Positions 38,004 to 45,397 of a stretch of DNA of 64,000 bases are shown piece after piece. Below the pieces are notes generated by a model. It searched no databases. It was not told where the DNA came from and saw nothing but the letters and a program-made list of their open reading frames with translations. A program made the translations under genes and the position numbers. The first letter of the stretch is position 1, and every line of letters begins with the position of its first letter. Source of the DNA: Saccharopolyspora kobensis (GTDB taxonomy: Bacteria > Actinomycetota > Actinomycetes > Mycobacteriales > Pseudonocardiaceae); the NCBI RefSeq assembly GCF_900108315.1, contig NZ_FNVB01000015.1:40226-104225 (forward strand), in the 5' to 3' direction.

Positions 38004-38154
38004 GCAATTTCAATGGAAATCACACGTCTGATTTCCATTGAAATCGCGTGGATCTCCGTGCGCCGACGGCCGGCCTCCGGCGTGTCGGTCCCCGACGCGC
38101 CGGAGGTCGCGCAACTTCCATTGAAATCGAAGATGTGATTTCCATTGAAATTGC
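38004..38154. repeat. Family B composite palindromic element, copy 2
   Basis: Two 44-bp blocks, 38004-38047 and 38111-38154, each with two ATTTC-N4-GAAAT sites, around a core with CGCCGACGG and CGTGTCGG. It lies 29 bases after the PrsW stop and upstream of the DUF2520 gene. Confidence 0.9.
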
Positions 38155-38183
38155 GCGGAGCCTCCCGCCGGCGCTCGGCCAGG

Positions 38184-39452
38184 TCAGTCGCGGGAGCGCT
38201 GGGGCGGGGGCTTGGGCAGCGGGCGCTTCATGTTGTGCTGGGTGAGCTCGTTGAGCTTGATCCGGGCCGTCTGGATCGCTTGCTGGGTGCCCGCGGCCGA
38301 ACGGCGGGCCTGCTTGAGCTCCTCGATCAGCTTCTCGCGGCGGGCCCGGCGGGCCGCGCTCGTCGTGCGGCCCTCGGCGGCCCGGTGCTGCAGGAACGCC
38401 AGCTCGGTGACCGCGATCTGGTAGTCGCGGACCGCCTTAGCCGCCTCGGCGCCCGCGCTGCGGCGCACCTTGCGCAGCCAGCCCTTCCGGCCCGCGAGGG
38501 TGGCCAGCATCTCCATCTCGCTGCGCACGATCAGTCCGGCCCGCTCCAGCACCGGCAGCTGCTGGATGACGATCCGCTGCTCGCGCTTGCGCTGCCACAC
38601 CACCAGGCCGAAGGTGCCCATGAAGATCGGCACCATGATCAGGAAGTAGACGTTGAGGAACTCCACGCCGCCCAGCAGCGTCGCCGCGTTCCACACCGCG
38701 TGCAGCAGGAACGCCGCGGCGAACCCGCCCAGCAGGTAGCCCAGGCGCAGCCGCTTGTCGTCGGTGCGCGAGGCGAGCCCGATGCCGATGCCGAACATGG
38801 AGCTGAACAGCGGGTGCGAGAACGGCGCCAGCACGCCGCGCATGATGAACACCGCCACCACGCCACCGGCCGTGCCGCCGACGCCGCCGATCGCGAAGGC
38901 CTTGCCGAAGTACAGGATGTTCTCGGTGAAGGCGAAGCCCGCCGCGGTCAGCGACGCGTAGACGATGCCGTCGACCATCCCGTTGAACTCCGAGCGGCGC
39001 TTGAACCACAGCGCGACCACGAACAGCGCCTTCGCCGCTTCCTCCACCAGCGGGCCCATCACCGCGGTCAGGAAGAACTTCTGGTCGTCGGGGCCGATCA
39101 GGGCGTCGGCGAGCTGGATGAAGGTGTCGTTGAGCAGCAGCGAGCAGGCGGTCGCCCCGCCCGCGCCCCACAGGAACGCGCCGAGCAGCAGCATCGGCGG
39201 CTCGGGCTCCCAGCGGTCGATCCAGATGATCGCGGCGAACACCACGCCGACCGGCAGCAGCGCCGCGAGAGCGCCGACCAGGGCGGGCATCAGGCCGACC
39301 CGCGACGTGGTGACACCTGCCATCACCAGTCCGCAGATCCCGAGCACGATCAGGCCGGCAACCGGCCAACCGACGGCGTGGTGCTTGCGGGTCTGGAGCT
39401 TGCGCGCGCCGGAGAGATCGGCGGCGTGCCCCCGGAGATCAGGACTCGACAC
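38184..39452 (-). CDS. PrsW-family intramembrane metalloprotease
   Basis: The 422-residue polytopic protein has seven to nine hydrophobic helices in residues 25-300, then a cytosolic Arg/Ala-rich tail with coiled-coil character (320-420). The metal-binding and catalytic motifs of the PrsW family are all visible in order: EEAAKALF near 169, FTENILYF near 210, HPLFSSMFG near 244 and HAVWNAATLL near 279. PrsW relatives cleave anti-sigma factors in Bacillus; the substrate here is unknown. The GTG at 39452 is preferred for its AGGG 8 bases upstream; a TTG at 39458 is possible. Its position between DUF2520 and the next gene is not part of the mycobacterial order. Confidence 0.85.
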   Translation of the reverse strand: MSSPDLRGHAADLSGARKLQTRKHHAVGWPVAGLIVLGICGLVMAGVTTSRVGLMPALVGALAALLPVGVVFAAIIWIDRWEPEPPMLLLGAFLWGAGGATACSLLLNDTFIQLADALIGPDDQKFFLTAVMGPLVEEAAKALFVVALWFKRRSEFNGMVDGIVYASLTAAGFAFTENILYFGKAFAIGGVGGTAGGVVAVFIMRGVLAPFSHPLFSSMFGIGIGLASRTDDKRLRLGYLLGGFAAAFLLHAVWNAATLLGGVEFLNVYFLIMVPIFMGTFGLVVWQRKREQRIVIQQLPVLERAGLIVRSEMEMLATLAGRKGWLRKVRRSAGAEAAKAVRDYQIAVTELAFLQHRAAEGRTTSAARRARREKLIEELKQARRSAAGTQQAIQTARIKLNELTQHNMKRPLPKPPPQRSRD

Positions 39453-39502
39453 GGACAAAACCCTAGAGAAGGGCGTCCGGGGTTGCCCGGACAGTCACCT
39501 TC

Positions 39503-40342
39503 TCAGGCGCGTCGCCGACGTCGGCGCGGCGTCTCGGGCGCGGCGCCGTAGGCCGCTATCAGGTCGTTCACCGAGGTTCCCTCGGCATGCGCACCCGCCG
39601 GGTCCGGTGCGGGCGCGGGTGCCGGTTCCGCCTGCGGCTTCGGCGGTTCCGGCGGGCGCTGCGGCGGCTCGTGGTGGTGCACCTTCTCCGGGCGGCGCGT
39701 CTGCACCGGGCGGGACTGGTGCGCCTGCGCCGCCTGCGGCTTGACGCGCGGGCGGGGCTTCGGGCGGTGCTCCTCACCGGCCAGCCTGCTGATCATCTCG
39801 GTGTTCTGGGCGGCGGGCAGTTCCCGGCCCTGCGCCGGCTGGATGAGCTGGCCCTCGATCTTGCTGCTGTTCTCGGTCAACGAGCGGACCCGGGTGGACT
39901 CGGCGCGCAGCGCGACCCGCTCGAACAGGACGTCACCGCCGAGCACCTGCTCCAGGCTCGCCCGCAGCCGCTGCAGCTCCGCCTGCAGCGCCTTCAGCTC
40001 GCCGTCGGACTCCTCGGCCGCCTTGCGCCGGGCCTCGGCCTCCGCCTCCAGCTCGAACTCGCGGCGGGCCGCGATCTCCCGCTCCAGCTCCAGCTCGTAG
40101 ATCCGCTGCCGGTCCTCGGCGTGCTTCTCGCCCTGCGCGACCCGATGCCGCAGCCGGGCGACCGCGAACGCGCCGACCAGCGCCGACCACAGGGCGGCGA
40201 CCAGGCCCAACCGCAGCAGGCGGGCGTCATCGCTGATCACCAGCACGGCGGTCGCGGCGGCGGCGAGGACGAGCGCGCCGACCCACAGGGCGGTCGAACC
40301 GCCGGCGCGGGTTTCGGTCTCGGTGGTGCCGCGGTCGGACAT
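39503..40342 (-). CDS. Membrane-anchored coiled-coil protein (Rv3604c-like, DUF6779 type)
   Basis: The 279-residue protein has two adjacent membrane helices (about 18-38 and 44-62). A charged coiled coil follows (about 65-130, with AEDRQRIYELELEREIAARR heptads). A Pro/Gln/His-rich disordered region (about 175-255) precedes a basic C-terminus (ETPRRRRRRA). Such a protein could anchor something at the cytosolic face of the membrane. Location upstream of DUF2520 and downstream of DUF3180 matches Rv3604c; function unknown. Confidence 0.7.
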   Translation of the reverse strand: MSDRGTTETETRAGGSTALWVGALVLAAAATAVLVISDDARLLRLGLVAALWSALVGAFAVARLRHRVAQGEKHAEDRQRIYELELEREIAARREFELEAEAEARRKAAEESDGELKALQAELQRLRASLEQVLGGDVLFERVALRAESTRVRSLTENSSKIEGQLIQPAQGRELPAAQNTEMISRLAGEEHRPKPRPRVKPQAAQAHQSRPVQTRRPEKVHHHEPPQRPPEPPKPQAEPAPAPAPDPAGAHAEGTSVNDLIAAYGAAPETPRRRRRRA

Positions 40343-40474
40343 GCCACCACGGTACCGGGCGGTTATCAGTTCGAGATCTGAAGGCGAGCAACGCGACTCC
40401 ACTTTGGTCGCCGTGGCCCACGCCACGTGCCGCCGAACGGCCGAACGGCGGCGTCCCGACGCCCATCGCCCTGC

Positions 40475-40538
40475 GGCGATTTCGCGCGAGATCAGCGAGA
40501 TCCGCGCGGCGGAGGTGACGGTTTCGCGCGAAATCGCC
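40475..40538. repeat. GC-rich inverted-repeat element related to family B
   Basis: GGCGATTTCGCGCGAGAT (40475-40492) faces GTTTCGCGCGAAATCGCC (40521-40538), an inverted repeat with two mismatches across a 28-bp spacer. Each arm has the TTTC-N4-GAAA shape seen at 12.1 kb and, with AT centres, in family B. It lies in the gap between the DUF3180 and Rv3604c-like genes. Confidence 0.7.
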
Positions 40539-40620
40539 AGTCTCCGCGGAGCGGGGTCCGGCGGAGCCTTCGGCGGCGCTGGGACGCTCGGTGATCGCGA
40601 CGCGACCGGGCGTGTCGGGC

Positions 40621-41112
40621 TCAGTCCTCCTCGTCGTCGAGGGGTTCTTCCGGCTCGTCGGGGTTGCGCAGGGAGTGCTCCAGCCACAGGCCCGCCGCGA
40701 TCAGTGCCGCCGCGCTGATCAGACCGACCACCGCGGCGATGATGTCGGTCTGGGCCGCCGCCACGGTGCCGACGATCGGCAGCAGGTAGGCGCCGAGGCC
40801 GATCCAGACGCCGGCCATGATCGCGCCCGCCATCGAGGAGGCCTTGGCCAGCGCCACCGCGCGCGCCGCGGTCAGGGCGTTCACCGGTTCGGTGCCCGGC
40901 TTGCGCTTGATCCGGGGCCGCATGGTCAGTGCGAGGACCAGGTCCACCAGCGCGATCAGCAGCAGCGTCGCCCCGGCGGGCAGCGGCAGCTGCGGCAGGT
41001 CGCCGTAGGCGAGCTGGGTGAGCAGGAAGACCACGACCGCGGCTGCCACCCCGGCGGTGATCAGCTGACCGGGCTTGGTGAAGGACAGGTGCTCTGCTCG
41101 TCGCGGTGCCAC
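40621..41112 (-). CDS. DUF3180 membrane protein (Rv3605c-like)
   Basis: The 163-residue protein has four predicted membrane helices (about 17-36, 42-63, 89-110, 117-140), a charged loop (TMRPRIKRKPGTEPVNALTAARAV) between the second and third, and an acidic C-terminal tail (PDEPEEPLDDEED). It belongs to the DUF3180 family found beside folK in actinobacteria. Function is unknown. GTG start with AGGTGCG upstream. Confidence 0.8.
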   Translation of the reverse strand: MAPRRAEHLSFTKPGQLITAGVAAAVVVFLLTQLAYGDLPQLPLPAGATLLLIALVDLVLALTMRPRIKRKPGTEPVNALTAARAVALAKASSMAGAIMAGVWIGLGAYLLPIVGTVAAAQTDIIAAVVGLISAAALIAAGLWLEHSLRNPDEPEEPLDDEED

Positions 41113-41220
41113 GGAACCAGGATCGCACCTGAGCCGCCCGCGGGGAGTTCCGGCTGGCGGGCGGCGTGGAAGAGGACTGCGAAAAATCGTCTTGAGTCTC
41201 CCCCGACAGGAGGGTCGAAG

Positions 41221-42174
41221 GTGGACGACGTGAACGACACCGCCCGCTACACGATCGGCGAACTGGCCCGTCGCACCGGACTGAGCGTGAAGACGATCCG
41301 GTTCTACTCCGACACCGGCGTGGTGCCGCCCACCGACCGGACCGCGGCCGGCTACCGCCAGTACGACGTGACCGCCGTCAGCCGCCTGGAACTGGTGCGC
41401 ACGCTGCGCGAACTGGGGGCCGGGCTGGACGAGGTCAAGCGCGTGCTGGCCCGCGAGACGACGCTCGCGCAGCTGGCGGGCGCCCACCTGGGGCTGCTGG
41501 AGGAGCAGATGCGCGTGCTGCGGACTCGGCGAGCCGTGCTGCGGGCGGTCGTGAAGCTCGACCGAACGACCGAGGAGGTAAGACTCATGCAGGAACTGGC
41601 GAAGATGTCCGACGAGGAGCGCAACCGGCTCATCGACGAGTTCTGGGACGAGGTGAGCTCGGAAGCGGGCCTGAACGTGAGCCAGGAGTTCACCGAGTGG
41701 ATGCGCTCGGCGAAGCCGAACCTGCCCGACGACCCGAGCACCGAGCAGCTGGAGGCCTGGATCGAGCTGGCCGAACTGGTGCAGGACGAGGACTTCCGGG
41801 AGACGGTGCGCGGGCTCTACCGGGAGCAGTCCGCCCGCCGCGACGCGGGCGAGGCGATGGTCGAGCAGGACGAGGCGCCCAAGTGGTGGGCGATCACCGA
41901 CGAGGCGAGGACCTCCGTCGAGTCGGGCGTGGCGCCGGACAGCGCCGAGGCCCGGGCGCTGGTCGACCGGCTGATCGCGCTGGCCACCGAGCAGTGGAAG
42001 AAGCCGGACACGCCGGAGTTCCGCCGCGAGATGGCCGACCACTACGAGGGCCACGACTCGCGGCTGTCCCGCTACTGGGAGCTGCTGGCGGTCATCAACG
42101 ACTGGCCGCAGCACCCGGTCACCGACGAGGCGACGCGCTGGCTCGCCGCCGCGCTGCGGGCTTCCGCGCAGTGA
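41221..42174 (+). CDS. MerR-family transcriptional regulator
   Basis: The 317-residue protein has an N-terminal MerR winged helix (YTIGELARRTGLSVKTIRFY at 10-29; RTAAGYRQYDVTAVSRLELV), a dimerisation coiled coil (about 85-120) and a large C-terminal domain (125-317) that is probably a ligand-sensing domain of unknown type. No clustered cysteines point to metal binding. GTG start follows CAGGAGG. It interrupts the mycobacterial DUF3180-folK adjacency and has no obvious target beyond itself. Confidence 0.87.
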   Translation: MDDVNDTARYTIGELARRTGLSVKTIRFYSDTGVVPPTDRTAAGYRQYDVTAVSRLELVRTLRELGAGLDEVKRVLARETTLAQLAGAHLGLLEEQMRVLRTRRAVLRAVVKLDRTTEEVRLMQELAKMSDEERNRLIDEFWDEVSSEAGLNVSQEFTEWMRSAKPNLPDDPSTEQLEAWIELAELVQDEDFRETVRGLYREQSARRDAGEAMVEQDEAPKWWAITDEARTSVESGVAPDSAEARALVDRLIALATEQWKKPDTPEFRREMADHYEGHDSRLSRYWELLAVINDWPQHPVTDEATRWLAAALRASAQ

Positions 42175-42240
42175 TCTAGGTGCCGAGGACCTGAATCCCG
42201 GTCCCCGGCTGCGCATCGCACCAACGGCATGCGCCGCTGC

Positions 42241-42300
42241 CGGTTCTCAGCGGTTCCCCGTGCGAGGACGGCCCTCGCACGGGGAACCCGCCGCGCAGAA
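42241..42300. repeat. Partial family D repeat with a strong hairpin
   Basis: GGTTCTCAGCGGTTCC...GCGAGGACGGCC resembles the left half of family D. The segment TTCCCCGTGCGAGG...CCTCGCACGGGGAA (42253-42285) is a perfect 14-bp stem and could terminate the MerR gene. Confidence 0.5.
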
Positions 42301-42334
42301 CTAGCGTGGAACTGTGTCGGCCGACGTAGCCGAG

Positions 42335-42542
42335 CGGCTCTGGCAGGTTCCGTCATCTTGCGGAGCACCCGGCGCTCCAGCTGGCGGATGCGTTCTCGGG
42401 TGGCGCCGACGTCGCAGGTCTCCACCGGAGTCCGCTGTCGACCGTCGTCGAGGCCGCCGCGCAGCCGGATGACCTGGTGCCGCGCTGAGCGTGTCCAGCA
42501 CCGCCTCGATCCCCTTGCGCAGCAAGGAGTTTTCCGTCGCAT
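42335..42542 (-). pseudogene. Decayed fragment of a principal-type sigma-70 factor (region 4)
   Basis: On the minus strand the translation reads ATENSLLRKGIEAVLDTLS, then, one base out of frame, VIRLRGGLDDGRQRT and ATRERIRQLERRVLRKM. This is the order and spacing of region 4.1-4.2 of HrdB/SigA-type sigma factors (the helix-turn-helix GVTRERIRQIE that reads the -35 box). A one-base frameshift lies near 42480. No regions 1-3 are found nearby. It is most simply a remnant of a duplicated or acquired sigma gene. Confidence 0.65.
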
Positions 42543-42775
42543 TGGGTCGCCCGGGTGATCAAGGCGGTCGGCGTGGCGCCGTCCGGCTGGTCGATCCCGG
42601 GGCTATTCCGACCAAGGCGGCCGCGTCGAGGTGGACCCGGCGGCGGTGCGGAGCCCGGTGGAACCACCCACCGACCACAAGCGACGTCCGAAGTGGACAG
42701 TAAGCGGCGAACGACGCCAGCGGGTCCTGCCCCCGAAGGAACCGGCGGAACCGGCGGAGGCGAGCCCGTTCTGAA
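42543..42775. other. Non-coding remainder of the merR-folK gap
   Basis: Apart from the sigma fragment and the hairpin, this 233-base part shows no start signal, repeat or recognisable frame. It may be further decayed coding sequence. Confidence 0.4.
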
Positions 42776-43270
42776 TCAGGTCAGCGACAGGTCCGAGCGG
42801 AGGTGCACGTCGGCGATCTCGGCGGGCGGCAGGGCGTCGAGGAGCTCGGAAACCCGGCCGTGGCCGGGAAGCACGGCGTCCGGGTCGATCGCCAGCCAGG
42901 GGATCAGCACCGTCGCGCGGCTCGGCGTTCCCGGGTGCGGGAGCAGGAGTTCCGGGTCCTCGCTGCGGACGTCGTCCACGCTGACCACGTCGACGTCCAG
43001 CGTGCGCGGCCCCCAGCGCTGCTCGCGAACCCGTTCCGCCTGCTGCTCCAGCTGCTGGCCGCGCCGCAGCCAGCCCCACTCGTCCAGCTCGGGCGATTCC
43101 ACGACGAGCACCGCGTTGAGGAAGTCCGGTTGATCGGTGACGCCCCACGGCGCGGTCTCGTACACCGGCGAGGCCGCCACCAGCACGTCGGCGAACCCCT
43201 CGACGGCGATCCGCAAGTAGCTGAGCCGGTCCCCGAGGTTCGAGCCCAGCGAAAGCACTGCCCTGCTCAT
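42776..43270 (-). CDS. folK: 6-hydroxymethyl-7,8-dihydropterin pyrophosphokinase
   Basis: Folate-pathway enzyme transferring pyrophosphate from ATP to hydroxymethyldihydropterin. The 164-residue protein has VLSLGSNLGDRLSYLR at residues 5-20, ETAPWGVTDQPDFLNAV near 38-54, and the HPPK signature RWGPRTLDVDVVSVDD near 85-100 with its Mg-binding Asp pair. It is the last gene of the folE-folP-folB-folK run, separated from folB by family B copy 3. Confidence 0.95.
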   Translation of the reverse strand: MSRAVLSLGSNLGDRLSYLRIAVEGFADVLVAASPVYETAPWGVTDQPDFLNAVLVVESPELDEWGWLRRGQQLEQQAERVREQRWGPRTLDVDVVSVDDVRSEDPELLLPHPGTPSRATVLIPWLAIDPDAVLPGHGRVSELLDALPPAEIADVHLRSDLSLT

Positions 43271-43342
43271 CAGCGTCCTCCTCGTGCGGTCCTTGCCGGG
43301 GACATCATCGGCGCGTCGGATCCCGACACACCGACACCTACC

Positions 43343-43483
43343 GCAATTTCAATGGAAATCGCACGTCTGATTTCCATTGAAATTGCGCAGAATCCAACGC
43401 GCGGTCGGCGTGTCAGGTGCCCGACACGCCGACGGTGGGGCAACTTCCATTGAAATCGACGACCTGATTTCCATTGAAGTTGC
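43343..43483. repeat. Family B composite palindromic element, copy 3
   Basis: Blocks at 43343-43386 and 43440-43483 around a core containing GGTCGGCGTGTC and CCGACACGCCGACGG. It abuts the folB stop codon directly and lies 72 bases from the folK start. Confidence 0.9.
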
Positions 43484-43873
43484 TCACGCCGGGATGACCT
43501 GGCCGCGGCCACCGCGGCGGGAGCGGCGGATGGTCACCGCCACGTCGGCGAAGGTCAGCGGGATCGGCGCGCTCGGCTTGTGGATGGTGACCTCGGTGGC
43601 GTACACCCGCTCGTCGGTCATCACGTCATCGGCGATCTCGCCGGCCACCGCCTCGATCAGGTCCTTCGGCGGCCCGGCCACGATCGCCGCCGCGCGCTCG
43701 GCCAGCTCCCCGTAGTGCACCGTCTTGGCCAGGTCGTCGCTGGAGGCGGCCTCACCGAGGTCGATCCACACCGTGATGTCGACGAAGAAGTCCTGCCCGT
43801 CGCGCTTCTCGTGGTCGAAGACGCCGTGGTTGCCGCGAACCTTCAGGCCGGTCAGCGTGATCCGGTCAGCCAC
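43484..43873 (-). CDS. folB: Dihydroneopterin aldolase
   Basis: Converts dihydroneopterin to hydroxymethyldihydropterin and glycolaldehyde. The 129-residue protein has the family motif GLKVRGNHGVFDHEKRDGQ near residues 9-27, the substrate-binding Glu in DLIEAVAGEIAD near 72, and the catalytic Lys in TIHKPSAPIP near 98. GTG start overlaps the end of folP by 8 bases. Confidence 0.95.
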   Translation of the reverse strand: MADRITLTGLKVRGNHGVFDHEKRDGQDFFVDITVWIDLGEAASSDDLAKTVHYGELAERAAAIVAGPPKDLIEAVAGEIADDVMTDERVYATEVTIHKPSAPIPLTFADVAVTIRRSRRGGRGQVIPA

Positions 43874-44714
43874 CGAACTCCCCTCCGCTGCGCCACGCGG
43901 CGGTCACCGCGACGGCGTCCAACGATTGCCGAACGTCGTGCACTCGCACGCCCCACGCGCCGCGGTCGGCGGCCAGCGCCGAGACCACCGCGGTCGCCGT
44001 CTCGCGCCCGGCGGGCGGTCGCGGGGCTCCGTCGGCGTCGGCCAGCAGCTTGCCCAGGAAGCGCTTGCGCGAAGCCCCGACCAGCACCGGGAAACCCAGC
44101 TCGACGAAGGCGTCCAGCCGCTGCAGGAGCTGCCAGTCGTGCCGCCCGGTCTTCGCGAAGCCCAGGCCCGGATCCAGCACGACGGCCTCCGCCGCCACTC
44201 CGGCCCGCAGCGCGGTGTCGACCTGCCGCAGCAGCTCGTCGCGCACCTCGGCGACCACGTCGGAGTAGTCGGCCAGGCTGTTCATGTCCTTGCTGTGACC
44301 GCGCCAGTGCATCAGCACCCACGGCAGCCCGGTGTCGGCGGCCACGCGCGCCATGTCCGGATCGGCCAGCCCGCCGGAGACGTCGTTGATCACCGCCGCC
44401 CCGGCCTCCGCGGTGGCCGCCGCGACCGCGGCGCGGGTGGTGTCGACGCTGACCGGCACGCCCGCCGCGACCAGCTCGCGGACCACCGGCAGCACCCGGC
44501 CGATCTCGGTGTCGGCGTCGACGCGCTCGGAGCCGGGCCGCGTCGACTCGCCGCCGACGTCGATGATGTCGGCGCCCAGCCGGTGCATCTCCACACCGTG
44601 CGCGACGGCCGCGTCCCGGTCCAGGTAGCGCCCGCCGTCGGAGAACGAATCCGGCGTCACGTTCAGCACGCCCATCACCGCGCACCGCGCCGGCTGCGGC
44701 AACCGCGGATGCAT
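43866..44714 (-). CDS. folP: Dihydropteroate synthase
   Basis: Condenses p-aminobenzoate with hydroxymethyldihydropterin pyrophosphate; sulfonamide target. The 282-residue TIM barrel has GVLNVTPDSFSDGGRYLD near 16-33, DIIDVGGESTRPGSERV near 52-68, INDVSGGLADPDMARV near 110 and LVGASRKRFLGKLL near 214, the classic motifs. The ATG at MHPRLPQ overlaps the folE stop (TGATG). Confidence 0.96.
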   Translation of the reverse strand: MHPRLPQPARCAVMGVLNVTPDSFSDGGRYLDRDAAVAHGVEMHRLGADIIDVGGESTRPGSERVDADTEIGRVLPVVRELVAAGVPVSVDTTRAAVAAATAEAGAAVINDVSGGLADPDMARVAADTGLPWVLMHWRGHSKDMNSLADYSDVVAEVRDELLRQVDTALRAGVAAEAVVLDPGLGFAKTGRHDWQLLQRLDAFVELGFPVLVGASRKRFLGKLLADADGAPRPPAGRETATAVVSALAADRGAWGVRVHDVRQSLDAVAVTAAWRSGGEFGG

Positions 44715-45352
44715 CAGCGTCCCCTGATCAGGGACAACGCCTCGGAGCGCGAGGACGCCGAGCTGCGGAACTGGCCGCGCACCGCCGACGTCGTGGTGGT
44801 GGAACCGGCCTTGCGCACGCCGCGCATGCCCATGCACAGGTGCTCGGCGTCGATCACCACGATCACGCCGCGCGGCTCCAGCCTGCGCACCAGCGCATCG
44901 GCGACCTGCGAGGTCAACCGCTCCTGCACCTGCGGCCGCTTGGCGTAGAGGTCGACCAGCCGGGCCAGCTTCGACAGCCCGGTCACCCGCCCCTTCTCGT
45001 TCGGGATGTACCCCACGTGCGCGTACCCGTGGAAGGGCAGCAGGTGGTGCTCGCACTGCGAGTACACCGGGATGTCGCGGACCAGGACGAGTTCTTCGTG
45101 GGCCTCGTCGAAGGTCTTGTCCAGGACCTCGTCCGGGTTGGTGTAGAGCCCGGCGAAGAGCTCCTGGTAGGCGCGGGCCACGCGGGCGGGCGTGTCGCGC
45201 AGGCCCTCCCGCTCCGGGTCCTCACCGGCGGCGAGCAGCAGCTCGCGCACCGCGGCCTCGGCGCGCGCGTGATCGAACTGGGGCGCATGAAAAGAGCCGT
45301 CGGGACGGGAGTCGCCTCCCGCCCCGATCGGCTCGTCGACCGAACTGGTCAA
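44714..45352 (-). CDS. folE: GTP cyclohydrolase I
   Basis: First step of folate synthesis: GTP to dihydroneopterin triphosphate. The 212-residue protein has the zinc ligands and signature SQCEHHLLPFHGYAHVGYIP near residue 98 and HLCMGMRGVRK near 170. Start is TTG, supported by GGAGGAAC nine bases upstream; no nearby ATG or GTG fits. It is separated from ftsH by a strong hairpin. Confidence 0.95.
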   Translation of the reverse strand: MTSSVDEPIGAGGDSRPDGSFHAPQFDHARAEAAVRELLLAAGEDPEREGLRDTPARVARAYQELFAGLYTNPDEVLDKTFDEAHEELVLVRDIPVYSQCEHHLLPFHGYAHVGYIPNEKGRVTGLSKLARLVDLYAKRPQVQERLTSQVADALVRRLEPRGVIVVIDAEHLCMGMRGVRKAGSTTTTSAVRGQFRSSASSRSEALSLIRGR

Positions 45353-45370
45353 TTCTTCGTTCCTCCACTG

Positions 45371-45396
45371 ACCGGATCGCCGTGCGGCGATCCGGT
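45371..45396 (-). terminator. Hairpin between ftsH and folE
   Basis: Perfect 11-bp stem (ACCGGATCGCC / GGCGATCCGGT) with a GTGC loop begins directly after the ftsH stop. It probably terminates or attenuates ftsH transcripts before the fol genes. Confidence 0.75.
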
Positions 45397-45397
45397 G

